This document shows positions 9,876 to 19,976 of a stretch of 64,000 nucleotides of DNA, piece by piece (the stretch's first letter is position 1; each line of letters starts with the position of its first letter). The translations under genes and the position numbers were made by a program. A model generated the notes under the pieces. That model had not been told where the DNA came from, searched no databases, and saw only the letters and a list, made by a program, of their open reading frames with translations. Source of the stretch: Flavobacterium sp. MFBS3-15 (GTDB lineage: Bacteria; Bacteroidota; Bacteroidia; Flavobacteriales; Flavobacteriaceae); the NCBI RefSeq assembly GCF_026107645.2, contig NZ_JAPCHV010000002.1, positions 307,891 to 371,890 of the forward strand. The letters run 5' to 3'.

Positions 9876-10139
9876 TTAAAGTCTAACGATCTTAAAAGTT
9901 AATATTTTATACCCTTCTTCATCACAGTATTCCTTCATCTTTGCTAGAATATCATATGCATATTCGGCTGAAGCAAGCTTATCATTAATTAATACTATAT
10001 CCTGATAGAAATTCGTTAAATGATACCAGTCATCACTGGCTTCAAAAAGGTTTTTCTGATGGGTATCACCAGTCAGTGCCAACCCATCCCAATTGCCGTT
10101 AAAAGCATCATACACCTGTATTTTTTCTGCAGTAATCAT
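9876..10139 (-). CDS. Hypothetical protein in the mnmA operon
   Basis: This 87-residue soluble protein begins MITAEKIQVYDAFNGNWDGL and ends YKILTFKIVRL. I do not recognise a family. It has no signal peptide or membrane segment and is rich in acidic and aromatic residues. The ATG lies 2 bases after the mnmA stop, and tatD follows 12 bases after its stop, so it is an operon member. A longer in-frame reading (to 10187) would overlap mnmA and is less likely. A role near tRNA modification is only guilt by association. Confidence 0.65.
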   Translation of the reverse strand: MITAEKIQVYDAFNGNWDGLALTGDTHQKNLFEASDDWYHLTNFYQDIVLINDKLASAEYAYDILAKMKEYCDEEGYKILTFKIVRL

Positions 10140-10141
10140 AT

Positions 10142-11329
10142 TTACGATATCACCCCGCTCCCCACAAGTTCCTCGCCTATATACCATGCAGCAAACTGCC
10201 CTTCGGTAATGGCAGACTGCGGCTGTTCAAACGAAATGTACATCCCGTTATCAAATTTGTGTAGCGTCGCCTGCTGCAACGGCTGGCGGTAACGTATGCG
10301 CACCATTACATCTATTGTGTCTCCGTCTTTCAGTTGCAGGTCTTCGCGCACCCAGTGGATCTCACTTTCCTGTATGAACAGTGCCTTACGGAAAAGTCCC
10401 GGGTGATTGTGCCCCTGGCCTGTGTATATGGAATTCGTAGCTACATCGGTCGCAATGACGAACAGTGGCTCTTTGGTACCGCCTACATTCAGCCCCTTGC
10501 GCTGCCCTATCGTGTAATAATGCGCGCCCTGATGCCTGCCTACCATTTTACCCATCTCAGGCTTGTAGCCGATGTTTTTAGCTTCGTAGGCCAGCCGCTC
10601 TTTTATGGACGTGAATTGTGGCTTGTCAGCGCTGTAGGCTTCAATGTCGGCATTAACTTCATAGATAACACCTTCTTTTGGATGCAATTGCTGCTGCAAA
10701 AATTCCGGCAAGCGTACTTTACCAATAAAGCAAAGCCCTTGAGAATCCTTTTTCTCGGCAGTGACCAAATCCATTTTAGCTGCTATTTCGCGAACCTGCG
10801 GCTTGGTAAGCTCCCCAATCGGGAAAAGCGCCTTGCTTAATTGCTCCTGCGAAAGCTGGCACAAAAAATATGATTGGTCCTTATTGCCATCCACACCGGC
10901 AAGCAGTTGGTACACTTCTTTACCGTCTTTTTCGATAGTCGCTTTACGGCAATAGTGGCCGGTAGCCACATAGTCGGCGCCAAGGCTCAGGGCTATCTTC
11001 ATGAAAACGTCGAATTTTATCTCACGGTTGCACAGCACGTCCGGATTGGGCGTCCTGCCTTTTTCGTACTCGTTGAACATATAGTCCACGATACGCTCTT
11101 TGTACTGCTCGCTCAGATCGACCGTCTGGAACGGTATGCCCAGCTTTTCGGCCACAAGCAGTGCGTCGTTGCTGTCTTCCAGCCATGGGCATTCGTTGGC
11201 AATGGTTACCGAGTCGTCGTGCCAGTTCTTCATGAACAGGCCTATTACTTCATATCCCTGCTCCTGTAACAGGTATGCTGCCACACTCGAATCCACACCT
11301 CCGGAAAGCCCAACTACAACACGTTTCAT
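10142..11329 (-). CDS. mnmA: tRNA 2-thiouridylase MnmA
   Basis: This 395-residue enzyme adds the 2-thio group to wobble uridine 34 of Lys, Glu and Gln tRNAs. The ATP-pyrophosphatase P-loop [12 protein letters not shown] is at residue 8. Catalytic cysteines sit in [13 protein letters not shown] (about residue 100) and SQGLCFIG (about residue 200). [15 protein letters not shown] near residue 275 marks the central domain. It is somewhat longer than the roughly 370-residue enterobacterial protein. It heads a four-gene operon and is preceded by a TAATTTTG promoter box (11358-11365). Confidence 0.95.
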   Translation of the reverse strand: MKRVVVGLSGGVDSSVAAYLLQEQGYEVIGLFMKNWHDDSVTIANECPWLEDSNDALLVAEKLGIPFQTVDLSEQYKERIVDYMFNEYEKGRTPNPDVLCNREIKFDVFMKIALSLGADYVATGHYCRKATIEKDGKEVYQLLAGVDGNKDQSYFLCQLSQEQLSKALFPIGELTKPQVREIAAKMDLVTAEKKDSQGLCFIGKVRLPEFLQQQLHPKEGVIYEVNADIEAYSADKPQFTSIKERLAYEAKNIGYKPEMGKMVGRHQGAHYYTIGQRKGLNVGGTKEPLFVIATDVATNSIYTGQGHNHPGLFRKALFIQESEIHWVREDLQLKDGDTIDVMVRIRYRQPLQQATLHKFDNGMYISFEQPQSAITEGQFAAWYIGEELVGSGVIS

Positions 11330-11357
11330 TTTAATTCCTTTCTTGTATAATTTGGCG

Positions 11358-11365
11358 CAAAATTA
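11358..11365 (-). promoter_or_regulatory. -7 promoter box for mnmA
   Basis: TAATTTTG on the minus strand, 28 bases before the mnmA ATG and downstream of the long hairpin at 11382-11439, so mnmA appears to have its own promoter. Confidence 0.55.
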
Positions 11366-11381
11366 CGTAAAAAAATAATGA

Positions 11382-11439
11382 GCCACGAATTACACGAATT
11401 TTGTCAAATTTAATTAGTGAAATTCGTGTAATTCGTGGC
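11382..11439. terminator. Perfect 20-bp inverted repeat, likely terminator
   Basis: GCCACGAATTACACGAATTT (11382-11401) is perfectly complementary to 11420-11439, with an 18-base loop. On the minus strand it is followed by TCATTATTTTTTTACG, so it can terminate the MORN-like gene before mnmA begins. The word AATTACACGAATT belongs to a wider class of intergenic word repeats in this window; a degenerate relative lies at 31677-31800. Confidence 0.75.
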
Positions 11440-11458
11440 CTGACTATTCTGTATCCTA

Positions 11459-12193
11459 CTATGGTTTAGTATTTACGCGGGGTTTTATTTTAGCATTTAC
11501 TTTGCCACTGGCTACAGGTTTTTTAGCGCTCATATTTACTTCTTTCGCGAGTTTTCCATTCTCATAAAATTTCCAAATACCTGTTTTCTTACCATTAGAA
11601 AACTTACCGGCAGCCACAATCTGGCCTTGTCCATCCCTAAATGTTGCAGGGCCGTGCAATTGGTCATTCTTATAGTTCGAATCTTCAAGTACAATGCCCT
11701 TCTCTGTGTATTTTTTATAAATGCCTTCTTTTAGTCCGTTAACAAAAGTAGTTTCCTCGTTGATATTGCCATTAGGAAAAAACACCTTTCGGAGGCCTGT
11801 AAGCTTGCCCTTTATGAAACGTTCAGTCGACATAATAGCCTTGCCGCCGGGATGGTAATATTTCCACTCCCCCTCATTCAGTTTATTGATTTCACGGCCT
11901 TCACTCAGTTTGTCGCCTTTTTCGTCAAAAAATGTGGTATAGCACGATCCGTCCGCAGCAAATGTACGGGTAGCTTTTAGTGTAGAGTTCTTATTATCTT
12001 CAAAGAATTTAAATGTGCCTGTTTCCTTGCCATGCTCAAATGTTCCTTCATAGCGCGGCCTTTTGCTTTCGTCATATGTTCCCTTCCAAAGGCCATGGCG
12101 CTTGCCGTTCGCGTCCATTTGGTTAGTTTCCTGAGCAAATGCCGAAAATGAAATGAGTAATAGTATAATAAATGATAAAAACCTGTTTTTCAT
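11459..12193 (-). CDS. Exported MORN-like repeat protein
   Basis: This 244-residue protein has a cleavable signal peptide (MKNRFLSFIILLLISFSAFA, then Q). The rest is about seven copies of a MORN-like repeat of the type GxxxGxxxxYxxNGxL: examples are GKRHGLWKGTY, HGKETGTFKFF, NEGEWKYYHPGGK, KTGIWKFYENGK. Databases often call such proteins YwqK-family antitoxins, but there is no partner toxin here and the protein is exported. The likely location is periplasm or cell surface; function unknown. The C terminus is basic and low in complexity. Confidence 0.75.
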   Translation of the reverse strand: MKNRFLSFIILLLISFSAFAQETNQMDANGKRHGLWKGTYDESKRPRYEGTFEHGKETGTFKFFEDNKNSTLKATRTFAADGSCYTTFFDEKGDKLSEGREINKLNEGEWKYYHPGGKAIMSTERFIKGKLTGLRKVFFPNGNINEETTFVNGLKEGIYKKYTEKGIVLEDSNYKNDQLHGPATFRDGQGQIVAAGKFSNGKKTGIWKFYENGKLAKEVNMSAKKPVASGKVNAKIKPRVNTKP

Positions 12194-12265
12194 AAAATGG
12201 CATATAATTTTAATTATAACTTTTAAAGTTCCTGTTTAGTATATCCAAAAGTAAGCCATACTAAC

Positions 12266-12290
12266 AAAAACATCCGCCGAAGCGGATGTT
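12266..12290 (-). terminator. Terminator of the pyrG-yidC operon
   Basis: On the minus strand AACATCCGC pairs perfectly with GCGGATGTT around a TTCG tetraloop (hairpin 12269-12290), followed by TTTTGTTAG. It starts 3 bases after the yidC stop. Confidence 0.85.
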
Positions 12291-12293
12291 ATA

Positions 12294-14186
12294 TTATTTT
12301 TTGCCTCTTGCCTTTTGCTGCTCCTGGGCCTGTTCCATCATCTCCTGCATTTTCTTTTGGAATTTGCTCTGTGTTTTCGGCTTGGATTTGTTTTCCTGTA
12401 TCAGGGCGTGCATTTTATCCTCAGTCACAATGTACTTCTTAATCACAACCATGATACCTATTGTAATAAGGTTGGAAATGAAGTAGTACAAGCTCAAACC
12501 TGATGCATAGTTGTTGAAGAAGATAAGCATCATTATTGGCGAAATATAAATCATTACCTTCATGATCTTGCTCATATCCGGCATGCCTTCCTGTGGTGGC
12601 GCTGACATGCTCTGGTCGCCAGTGGTCATCTTCATATAGAAGAATATCGCAACAGAAGCAAGTATCGGGAACAAGCTCACGTGGTTGCCGTAGAACGGAA
12701 TGTAGAATGGCAGGTGAAGTACCGAGTCATACGACGAAAGATCAGTTGCCCAAAGGAAGCTCTGCTGCCTAAGATCAAAGAACGACGGGAAAAATTGGAA
12801 CAACGCGTAGAATACCGGTATCTGCATCAGCGCAGGAAGGCATCCTGCCATCGGGTTTACGCCCGCACTGTTGTATAGTTTCATCGTTTCCTGCTGCCTT
12901 TTCATCGGGTCTTTCTTGTACTTCTCATTGATTTCCTGTATTTCAGGACGAAGCACTTTCATTTTGGCCTGCGATTTGTACGACTTGTATGTTACAGGCG
13001 ACATGATAAGCCTTACCAATATCGTAAAGATAATGATACCTATACCGTAAGGTAAAAATGTGCTCAGGAAGGTAAATACCGGAATAAAGATATAGCGGTT
13101 AATCCACCCGAATATACCCCAACCCAGCGGCATTACCTCGTCTAGATTTTTATCGTAGCCATTCAGTATCTTGTAATCGGCCGGGCCATAATACCAGTTC
13201 ATGTTGTAGCTTACCTCGCCGCCTTTGAATTCAAGTGGCATTTTGGCAGTAAACTTCTTGGTGAATATAGTATCGGTCTTGTCGTCGTGCACAAGGTTTT
13301 CTGAGGTAAGTTCAGCCGTTTTGAATGGCGTATCCGTCAATAATATTGAAGTAAAGAAGTGCTGTTTGAAAGCCACATAGCTTACATTTTCCACTTTCTC
13401 CGATTCACTTTTGCCTTGTCCGAGGTAATTATCCTTACCATCTTCATACTCATAAATAAGCTCAGTATACCTGTTCTCATAGGATACGCTTTTCTCGTTC
13501 CTGAAGGCTTTCAATTGCCACTCAAGGTCAATCGGTTTAGAGGTGTCAAGCACCTGCGCCATACCTTGTGTGCGAATGGAAAAGTCCATCATAAAGTCAT
13601 TTGGCTTCAGCACATAGCGGTACTCCAGGAACTGGTTTGCGCCTGCTTTCAGTCTCATGGTAAGCACGGTGTTGCCACCTTCCTTTGTTACAACAGGTTC
13701 AAAATATAAATCTTTGGTGTTCAGTATACGATTGTCCTGTGTCTTAAACTGAAGGTTTAGGTTAGCATTGTTCTGCTTTATAAGCTCTACTCTCTTGTTT
13801 GAGCCTTTTTCAAACTGCTCATAGTTAAGATTGGCTTCTTTTATGTAACCTCCTTTGTTGGAGATGTAAAGAGTAAGCAGTTCGTTCTTTATTTCAGTAG
13901 TATTCTCTTTTGCAGATGGCAATGTAGCACTATAAGCAAATGCACCCAGAGAGCTTTTTAATGCGGCATTTGTAATCGAATCATTCGAAATGGAATCCTT
14001 GGGCACGGCAGCAGTCTTTTGCTCAGGAATCTGTTTTTGCTTCGCCTTTTCGATCTGCTCTTTTTTAGCCTTTTCCTGTAATTCTTCCTGGCGGTTGGCC
14101 GACTGGTTATAAATCATCCATAATAGCAGCAGGGCTATCAATCCGAAACCAAGAAGCGTTTTTAAATCTAACCTTTTTTCTTCCAT
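12294..14186 (-). CDS. yidC: Membrane protein insertase YidC
   Basis: This 630-residue inner-membrane protein inserts and folds membrane proteins. An N-terminal membrane segment (LLGFGLIALLLLWMIYNQ) is followed by a charged linker, a large periplasmic beta domain (about 80-340) and the conserved five-helix core with ILVRLIMSPVTYKSYKSQAKM, NPMAGCLPALMQIPVFYALF and a late IMMLIFFNNYASGLSLYYFISN segment. It ends in a basic, glutamine-rich tail. It lies 52 bases downstream of pyrG on the same strand and has a strong terminator directly after it. Confidence 0.95.
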   Translation of the reverse strand: MEEKRLDLKTLLGFGLIALLLLWMIYNQSANRQEELQEKAKKEQIEKAKQKQIPEQKTAAVPKDSISNDSITNAALKSSLGAFAYSATLPSAKENTTEIKNELLTLYISNKGGYIKEANLNYEQFEKGSNKRVELIKQNNANLNLQFKTQDNRILNTKDLYFEPVVTKEGGNTVLTMRLKAGANQFLEYRYVLKPNDFMMDFSIRTQGMAQVLDTSKPIDLEWQLKAFRNEKSVSYENRYTELIYEYEDGKDNYLGQGKSESEKVENVSYVAFKQHFFTSILLTDTPFKTAELTSENLVHDDKTDTIFTKKFTAKMPLEFKGGEVSYNMNWYYGPADYKILNGYDKNLDEVMPLGWGIFGWINRYIFIPVFTFLSTFLPYGIGIIIFTILVRLIMSPVTYKSYKSQAKMKVLRPEIQEINEKYKKDPMKRQQETMKLYNSAGVNPMAGCLPALMQIPVFYALFQFFPSFFDLRQQSFLWATDLSSYDSVLHLPFYIPFYGNHVSLFPILASVAIFFYMKMTTGDQSMSAPPQEGMPDMSKIMKVMIYISPIMMLIFFNNYASGLSLYYFISNLITIGIMVVIKKYIVTEDKMHALIQENKSKPKTQSKFQKKMQEMMEQAQEQQKARGKK

Positions 14187-14238
14187 TTACTTAAAATTAA
14201 TTCACTTAATATCCCCTTTAGGGCGATGCCATTGGCAT

Positions 14239-15918
<1,680 letters not shown>

Positions 15919-15929
15919 TTATCAATGAA

Positions 15930-16095
15930 ATTTATCAATACAGCAATTGTTTAATGTACCAATTATTGGAATATCTTTCATAATTGGCAAATTGCTGCAT
16001 TATAAAATTGATATACGCAATAATGTGCTAATGAACCATTATTTACAAAACATTCACGTACTGCAAATTGATATATTAGGAAATTGGTATATTGG
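15930..16095. repeat. AT-rich intergenic word repeats
   Basis: The gap between pyrG and the DUF3820 gene holds many degenerate direct and inverted copies of AAATTG-, TATTGG- and CAATT-like words (for example AAATTGATATATTAGGAAAT near 16066). I see no gene or standard terminator in it. Confidence 0.45.
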
Positions 16096-16099
16096 TAAA

Positions 16100-16372
16100 T
16101 TATTTCGGAAACTGTGCCTTGATATTTCGAACAATATTCTCCAGCCCGTTTAGCTTAAGCTCGTACACCATATGCAACTGTTGTCCCAAAACCCCGGGCG
16201 GAAAGCCTTTATTATGGTACCACACAACATAATACTCAGGCAGTTCGATAAGGTACGTGCCTTTATATTTGCCAAAAGGCATTTTGGCATGCGCGAGCTT
16301 TATGAGGAATTCTTTTTGTGGGTCAGGGTCAGGATGCTGTTTCAAATTACGAAGGCCAGTTAAAAACCACAT
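16100..16372 (-). CDS. DUF3820 family protein
   Basis: This 90-residue protein carries the compact signature KMPFGKYKGTYLIELPEYYVVWYHNKGFP, typical of DUF3820, a small family of unknown function sometimes described as putative virulence regulators. It appears soluble. The ATG at 16372 lies inside the 3' end of osmC; a TTG at 16345, just after the osmC stop, would give a product closer to the usual family length. The gene probably ends the minus-strand operon that includes the LysM fusion and osmC. Start uncertain, family fairly sure. Confidence 0.75.
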   Translation of the reverse strand: MWFLTGLRNLKQHPDPDPQKEFLIKLAHAKMPFGKYKGTYLIELPEYYVVWYHNKGFPPGVLGQQLHMVYELKLNGLENIVRNIKAQFPK

Positions 16373-16751
16373 CCTTCTCAATGTCCGGATGAAGGCTAAG
16401 GTATACCGGACAGGTCATGGCTACCCTCTCCATGATGGTGCGGGTTTTTTCATCCGTTTTTAGAGTCATGTTTATGATAATGCCTATTTTGGCTATCTTC
16501 CTTGGTTCGGCCTGCATGATTTTGGTTACTTCTACTGTAGACCCCACCATGTCAAGCTCCATGTCCATAGCTCTAATACCCATTATGCTTATCATACAGC
16601 TACCCAATGCATTTGCTACGGTATCGGTTGGCGAAAAAGCCTCACCTTTGCCCCTGTTATCTTTTGGTGCGTCAGACAATATTTCGCTGCCCGACTGGAT
16701 ATGGATTGAGGAGGTCCTGAGATCTCCGAGATAAGTTACTTTTGATGTCAT
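16347..16751 (-). CDS. OsmC/Ohr-family protein
   Basis: This 134-residue protein has the two-cysteine layout of the OsmC family: ALGSCMISI (about residue 52) and MTCPVYLSL (about residue 117). These proteins reduce organic hydroperoxides using thiols. The ATG shares one base with the stop of the LysM/ligand-binding gene (TAATG), indicating tight translational coupling. It also overlaps the start of the DUF3820 frame. The peroxidase role is by family; no stress promoter is seen because the gene lies inside an operon. Confidence 0.85.
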   Translation of the reverse strand: MTSKVTYLGDLRTSSIHIQSGSEILSDAPKDNRGKGEAFSPTDTVANALGSCMISIMGIRAMDMELDMVGSTVEVTKIMQAEPRKIAKIGIIINMTLKTDEKTRTIMERVAMTCPVYLSLHPDIEKDVVFNWPS

Positions 16752-18667
16752 TATTGCGCTTGTTTTATAGTAAAATCCTCATCATACTGTAGGATATAAA
16801 CCCCTGTATTGTAGTTGCCACCGTTTTCAGCCACATACCTGAATTTATTTTCTACCTGTTCAGAAGCAATGGTATCCGCGCCTTCAGTAAAGCCATCTTC
16901 CTGGAAAATCCTAAGTATGGTATCAAATGTCACATCAAAGCCACGTGTAGCAAACTGGCTGGGCATTATGCCATTCTTTTCTTTGAAAACCCTCCTGAAT
17001 ATTGTTGCTTCCTGACTATCGTTCTCTCTTGTACCCGAAGGGTAAAGCATTTTCAATTTAGCAAGCCTTTCCATCGGCATTTCGTCGTTTTCAAGTGCAT
17101 CAGTAATTTCCGAAACAACCAGTTGTATCTGATAATCTGGCAGCAAAGATACCAGCAATTTGGTAGTCGTAAGTACCATGCCTGTACTTTCAGATTCTAA
17201 AATCACATAATTTATTTTACCTGCAACAAGATAACTGCGCAGTATTGCCTCAGTTGGTGTTCCATCAATAAAGCGAGCCGAGGGACAATTGGCTTTAATG
17301 AAGTCACGTGCGCTGGCTTTTTTAGGGTCGACAACAGCTATGATATTGCCGTGTTTTGACTTCAGGTACTCCATCATTACCATTTTAACTTCATCACCCT
17401 GTGGAATGGAGTTAAAAAGGTTGTTGTAAGGCTTGCCTTCATCTTTGGAAAGCGGCGAAATAACCGGTATTTTCTTTGAGGCCAGCAATGCTGCCGCATT
17501 CTCTGCATTCGACTGATAAAACGGTCCTATCACTGCATCGGCAGCTGACAGCGATGAAGCCAGCCCATTTACATCCGAGCCGTTTTTACTCTCTTTTGAA
17601 TCGTATATCCTTACCTTCAATGGCAGCCCCATTACTTTGGCAGAATCTATAGCCATCATTGCGCCCGCGTAAAAATCCAGTGTCATGTTAAGAAAGCGGT
17701 CTGAACGAAGCAATTGCCTGCGTACTGTGTCGCTCTCAATTCTTGACATATTGAAAGGCAATAACAAAGCTATCTCTCTTGGTTCCGATTTTTTAATGGA
17801 CTTAGAGAGGTCAGTGATAGTTGTAGGAGCGGTTCTTGCCGGTGTATCATTTAGTGCTGCAACTTTATCCGAAGGTAATTTTAAAGTCATGCCATCTTTC
17901 AATCCGTCTTTCAGATCAGGATTCAATTTAACCAGTTCAGCCTCTGTCATCCCCGATCTTTTTATGATACTGTATAATGTTTCTTTTGGTTGTACAATAT
18001 ATTCCGCATAAGCTGATTCTGTAACAGGAGATGCAACCTGACCCTTGACCGCATTATTATCTACCAGCTTCAGGTTGAAGCCCAACGGCAGTGTATCTTT
18101 AACCGCAGGGTTAAGTTCTTCAATCAACTGGACCGTTATACCATGCTTCTTAGCTATGGAATACTTAGTCTCCCCGACTTCAACAATGTGGTATATATAA
18201 GCATTTACACCTTTTTTTGCATCGGCTTTCTCCGCGGCCTTCGCCTGTGCAGCCACACCGCTTCCTTTAATGGGTATGATTATTTGCTGGCCTTCCTTTA
18301 GCCCATCTTTTATTGCAGCGCTATTAGCCTTCTCAATATCTTCAACACTAACATTGTATTTTTTGGAAAGACTGTAAAGCGTTTCTTTTGGTTCAACTGT
18401 ATGGATAGTGTTTGCCACCCTGGTTGGAGTTTCTTTCGCTTTTACAGCTACCTTATTAAGTGCCGGGATAAGCAGGGTTGAACCTTCCTTAAGGCCATTT
18501 TTCACATCGGGGTTAAGCCTGCTGATATCATAAGGTGTAACCTGATATTGCTTAGCAATCGCTGTTATAGTCTCTCCTTTTTTTACTGTATGCTTCTTAT
18601 AATCCTGGGCTTGCGCCGAAGCATTGAACAATACAACTGAAAAAAGCAGTGCTAAGAAATATTTCAT
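16751..18667 (-). CDS. LysM (x4) plus type 1 periplasmic-binding-fold protein
   Basis: This 638-residue exported protein has a signal peptide (MKYFLALLFSVVLFNASAQA) and four LysM domains (about 26-68, 89-132, 159-202, 222-265), each with a GETxxxIAKxY-like core and ending in a LxIP-like strand. A region from about 297 to the end resembles the leucine/branched-chain amino-acid binding fold (IALLLPFNMSRI, DAVIGPFYQSNAENAAAL, KIPVISPLSKDEG, FATRGFDVTFDTIL). No ABC permease genes are nearby, so transport is unlikely; peptidoglycan-bound sensing or scaffolding is an inference. It is followed by osmC in a TAATG overlap. Confidence 0.85.
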   Translation of the reverse strand: MKYFLALLFSVVLFNASAQAQDYKKHTVKKGETITAIAKQYQVTPYDISRLNPDVKNGLKEGSTLLIPALNKVAVKAKETPTRVANTIHTVEPKETLYSLSKKYNVSVEDIEKANSAAIKDGLKEGQQIIIPIKGSGVAAQAKAAEKADAKKGVNAYIYHIVEVGETKYSIAKKHGITVQLIEELNPAVKDTLPLGFNLKLVDNNAVKGQVASPVTESAYAEYIVQPKETLYSIIKRSGMTEAELVKLNPDLKDGLKDGMTLKLPSDKVAALNDTPARTAPTTITDLSKSIKKSEPREIALLLPFNMSRIESDTVRRQLLRSDRFLNMTLDFYAGAMMAIDSAKVMGLPLKVRIYDSKESKNGSDVNGLASSLSAADAVIGPFYQSNAENAAALLASKKIPVISPLSKDEGKPYNNLFNSIPQGDEVKMVMMEYLKSKHGNIIAVVDPKKASARDFIKANCPSARFIDGTPTEAILRSYLVAGKINYVILESESTGMVLTTTKLLVSLLPDYQIQLVVSEITDALENDEMPMERLAKLKMLYPSGTRENDSQEATIFRRVFKEKNGIMPSQFATRGFDVTFDTILRIFQEDGFTEGADTIASEQVENKFRYVAENGGNYNTGVYILQYDEDFTIKQAQ

Positions 18668-18690
18668 GGTACAGGGATGTTATAAGCATT

Positions 18691-18723
18691 AAGCCGATAC
18701 AAAGTTAAAATTTGTATCGGCTT
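18691..18723 (-). terminator. 13-bp hairpin overlapping a promoter box
   Basis: AAGCCGATACAAA (18691-18703) pairs perfectly with TTTGTATCGGCTT (18711-18723). It lies after the triple-LysM gene and before the LysM fusion gene. The minus-strand box TAACTTTG (18700-18707) falls in its loop and one arm, so it may be both a terminator and part of the next promoter. The T-run after it is weak. Confidence 0.65.
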
Positions 18724-18805
18724 ATAGGGTAAGTAAACTTTATAATTTTCAGTTAAAATAAGAAGATGTTGTACGAATAGGCTTATTATTAACCTCTTAA
18801 GGGTT

Positions 18806-19636
18806 TTAGTGCTCAATAATCCTGATAATCTGCCCGGCCTGAAGCCCTCTTTTTAAAGCAGAAACATTGTCTTCAGTAATTGCGTCAACAGTAGTATTAT
18901 ACTTTCTTGCCAGGCTGCTAAGTGTTTCTCCTGATATTACCTTGTGCTCAATCACCTTATTGCCATCAGCATTTGTTGTCCCTACATTTTTTGATCCGGA
19001 AGGAATAGTAAGCACCTGTCCCACCTGCAATCCGTGCATCAACAATTTCTTGTTGGCAGCGGTAATGTCTTCTACTGTTGTGTTGTATTTAAGCGAAAGC
19101 CTGTAAAGATTTTCACCGGAAACAACTTTATGTGTAACGGGCTTGATAACTGCAGCCACTTCTTCAATATCAGCCGTCTCTGCTACAGTATTTTCCTTTG
19201 TTTCTGGAACTGTCGTTTCAACAGACACTCCCCTTTCTTCTTTAGCTTCAGAAACAAATCCTTCAGAACTGCCCTGAGCATTGTTTTCATTTTTCCTGAC
19301 GTTTCCGGCAGCTGGCTTTGTAAGTGATTTTTTCAGCAGATCATAATTATCATTCTCTTTTTCAATATGATTTACCATTTCAACCTGTCTGTGCAACGGG
19401 ATGCGCAATGACATGCCGCTGCTAATACCCTGGGTTGTGCCTTCATTGTATTCGTAAATATCGTGTGGACGGATTTTATAAGATTTTGCGATAAGCACCA
19501 CAGTCTCTCCAAGGGCTACTGTATGGTAAACTATTTTCTCTTCGGTCTCCTTTTGGTTACCGTCGTGACGCATTTGGGCATTTAAGGGCGTAAAAGTTGT
19601 TAAGGATAAAATTATAACTAAAATAATTGTTTTCAT
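18806..19636 (-). CDS. Exported protein with three LysM domains
   Basis: This 276-residue protein has a signal peptide (MKTIILVIILSLTTFTPLNA, then Q) and three LysM domains. One is near the N terminus (YHTVALGETVVLIAKSYKI) and two are at the C terminus (HKVVSGENLYRLSLKYNTT and HKVISGETLSSLARKYNTT), separated by a Glu/Thr-rich linker. It should bind peptidoglycan in the periplasm and has no catalytic domain. The ATG at 19636 is chosen over a TTG three codons upstream. It lies between guaA and the LysM fusion on the same strand, but terminator-like hairpins flank it on both sides. Confidence 0.85.
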   Translation of the reverse strand: MKTIILVIILSLTTFTPLNAQMRHDGNQKETEEKIVYHTVALGETVVLIAKSYKIRPHDIYEYNEGTTQGISSGMSLRIPLHRQVEMVNHIEKENDNYDLLKKSLTKPAAGNVRKNENNAQGSSEGFVSEAKEERGVSVETTVPETKENTVAETADIEEVAAVIKPVTHKVVSGENLYRLSLKYNTTVEDITAANKKLLMHGLQVGQVLTIPSGSKNVGTTNADGNKVIEHKVISGETLSSLARKYNTTVDAITEDNVSALKRGLQAGQIIRIIEH

Positions 19637-19930
19637 TAGGTGCAATAGTTAGTTAAACTGATGTGAATATACACAAAAAAGCCAGATAACACAATGGTTT
19701 ACAATTATTTAATAAGAATAATCTTAAATTAAATAATTGTAGTTTTTTTGAAAAAAAACCACGTAATAATTAAAAAATATTCGAAATAAGTACATTTTTT
19801 TTATTATTATTAATGTGAGAAAATTTCTATAAAAGAAATGAGGCTCATTTTTAATGCAACAAAATAGCTTGTAAGAGTCCATCAGAATAAAAAGCGATAA
19901 ATATTTCCTATGGAAAAGGCCATAAAATAA
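19637..19930. other. AT-rich intergenic region without a recognised gene
   Basis: About 290 bases between the triple-LysM gene and the guaA terminator. It is very A/T-rich with long T and A runs (for example near 19742-19760). A 72-codon frame on the minus strand is low-complexity (Phe/Tyr/Lys) and is not credible as a gene. No RNA structure was recognised. Confidence 0.5.
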
Positions 19931-19939
19931 TCTAAAAAA

Positions 19940-19966
19940 CAAATAAGCCCCTGCAAATACAGGGGC
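19940..19966 (-). terminator. guaA terminator
   Basis: On the minus strand GCCCCTG (19966-19960) pairs with CAGGGGC (19953-19947) across a 6-base loop and is followed by TTATTTGTTTTTT. It starts about 10 bases after the guaA stop. Confidence 0.85.
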
Positions 19967-19976
19967 ATTATAGAAA

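Noticed and set aside
11459..12193. Toxin-antitoxin system (YwqK-type antitoxin label)
   Set aside because: The protein is exported, made of MORN-like repeats, and no toxin gene is adjacent; the label is only a family name.
19724..19942. 72-codon frame in the AT-rich gap near guaA
   Set aside because: Low-complexity Phe/Tyr/Lys sequence from A/T runs, no start context and it overlaps the guaA terminator.
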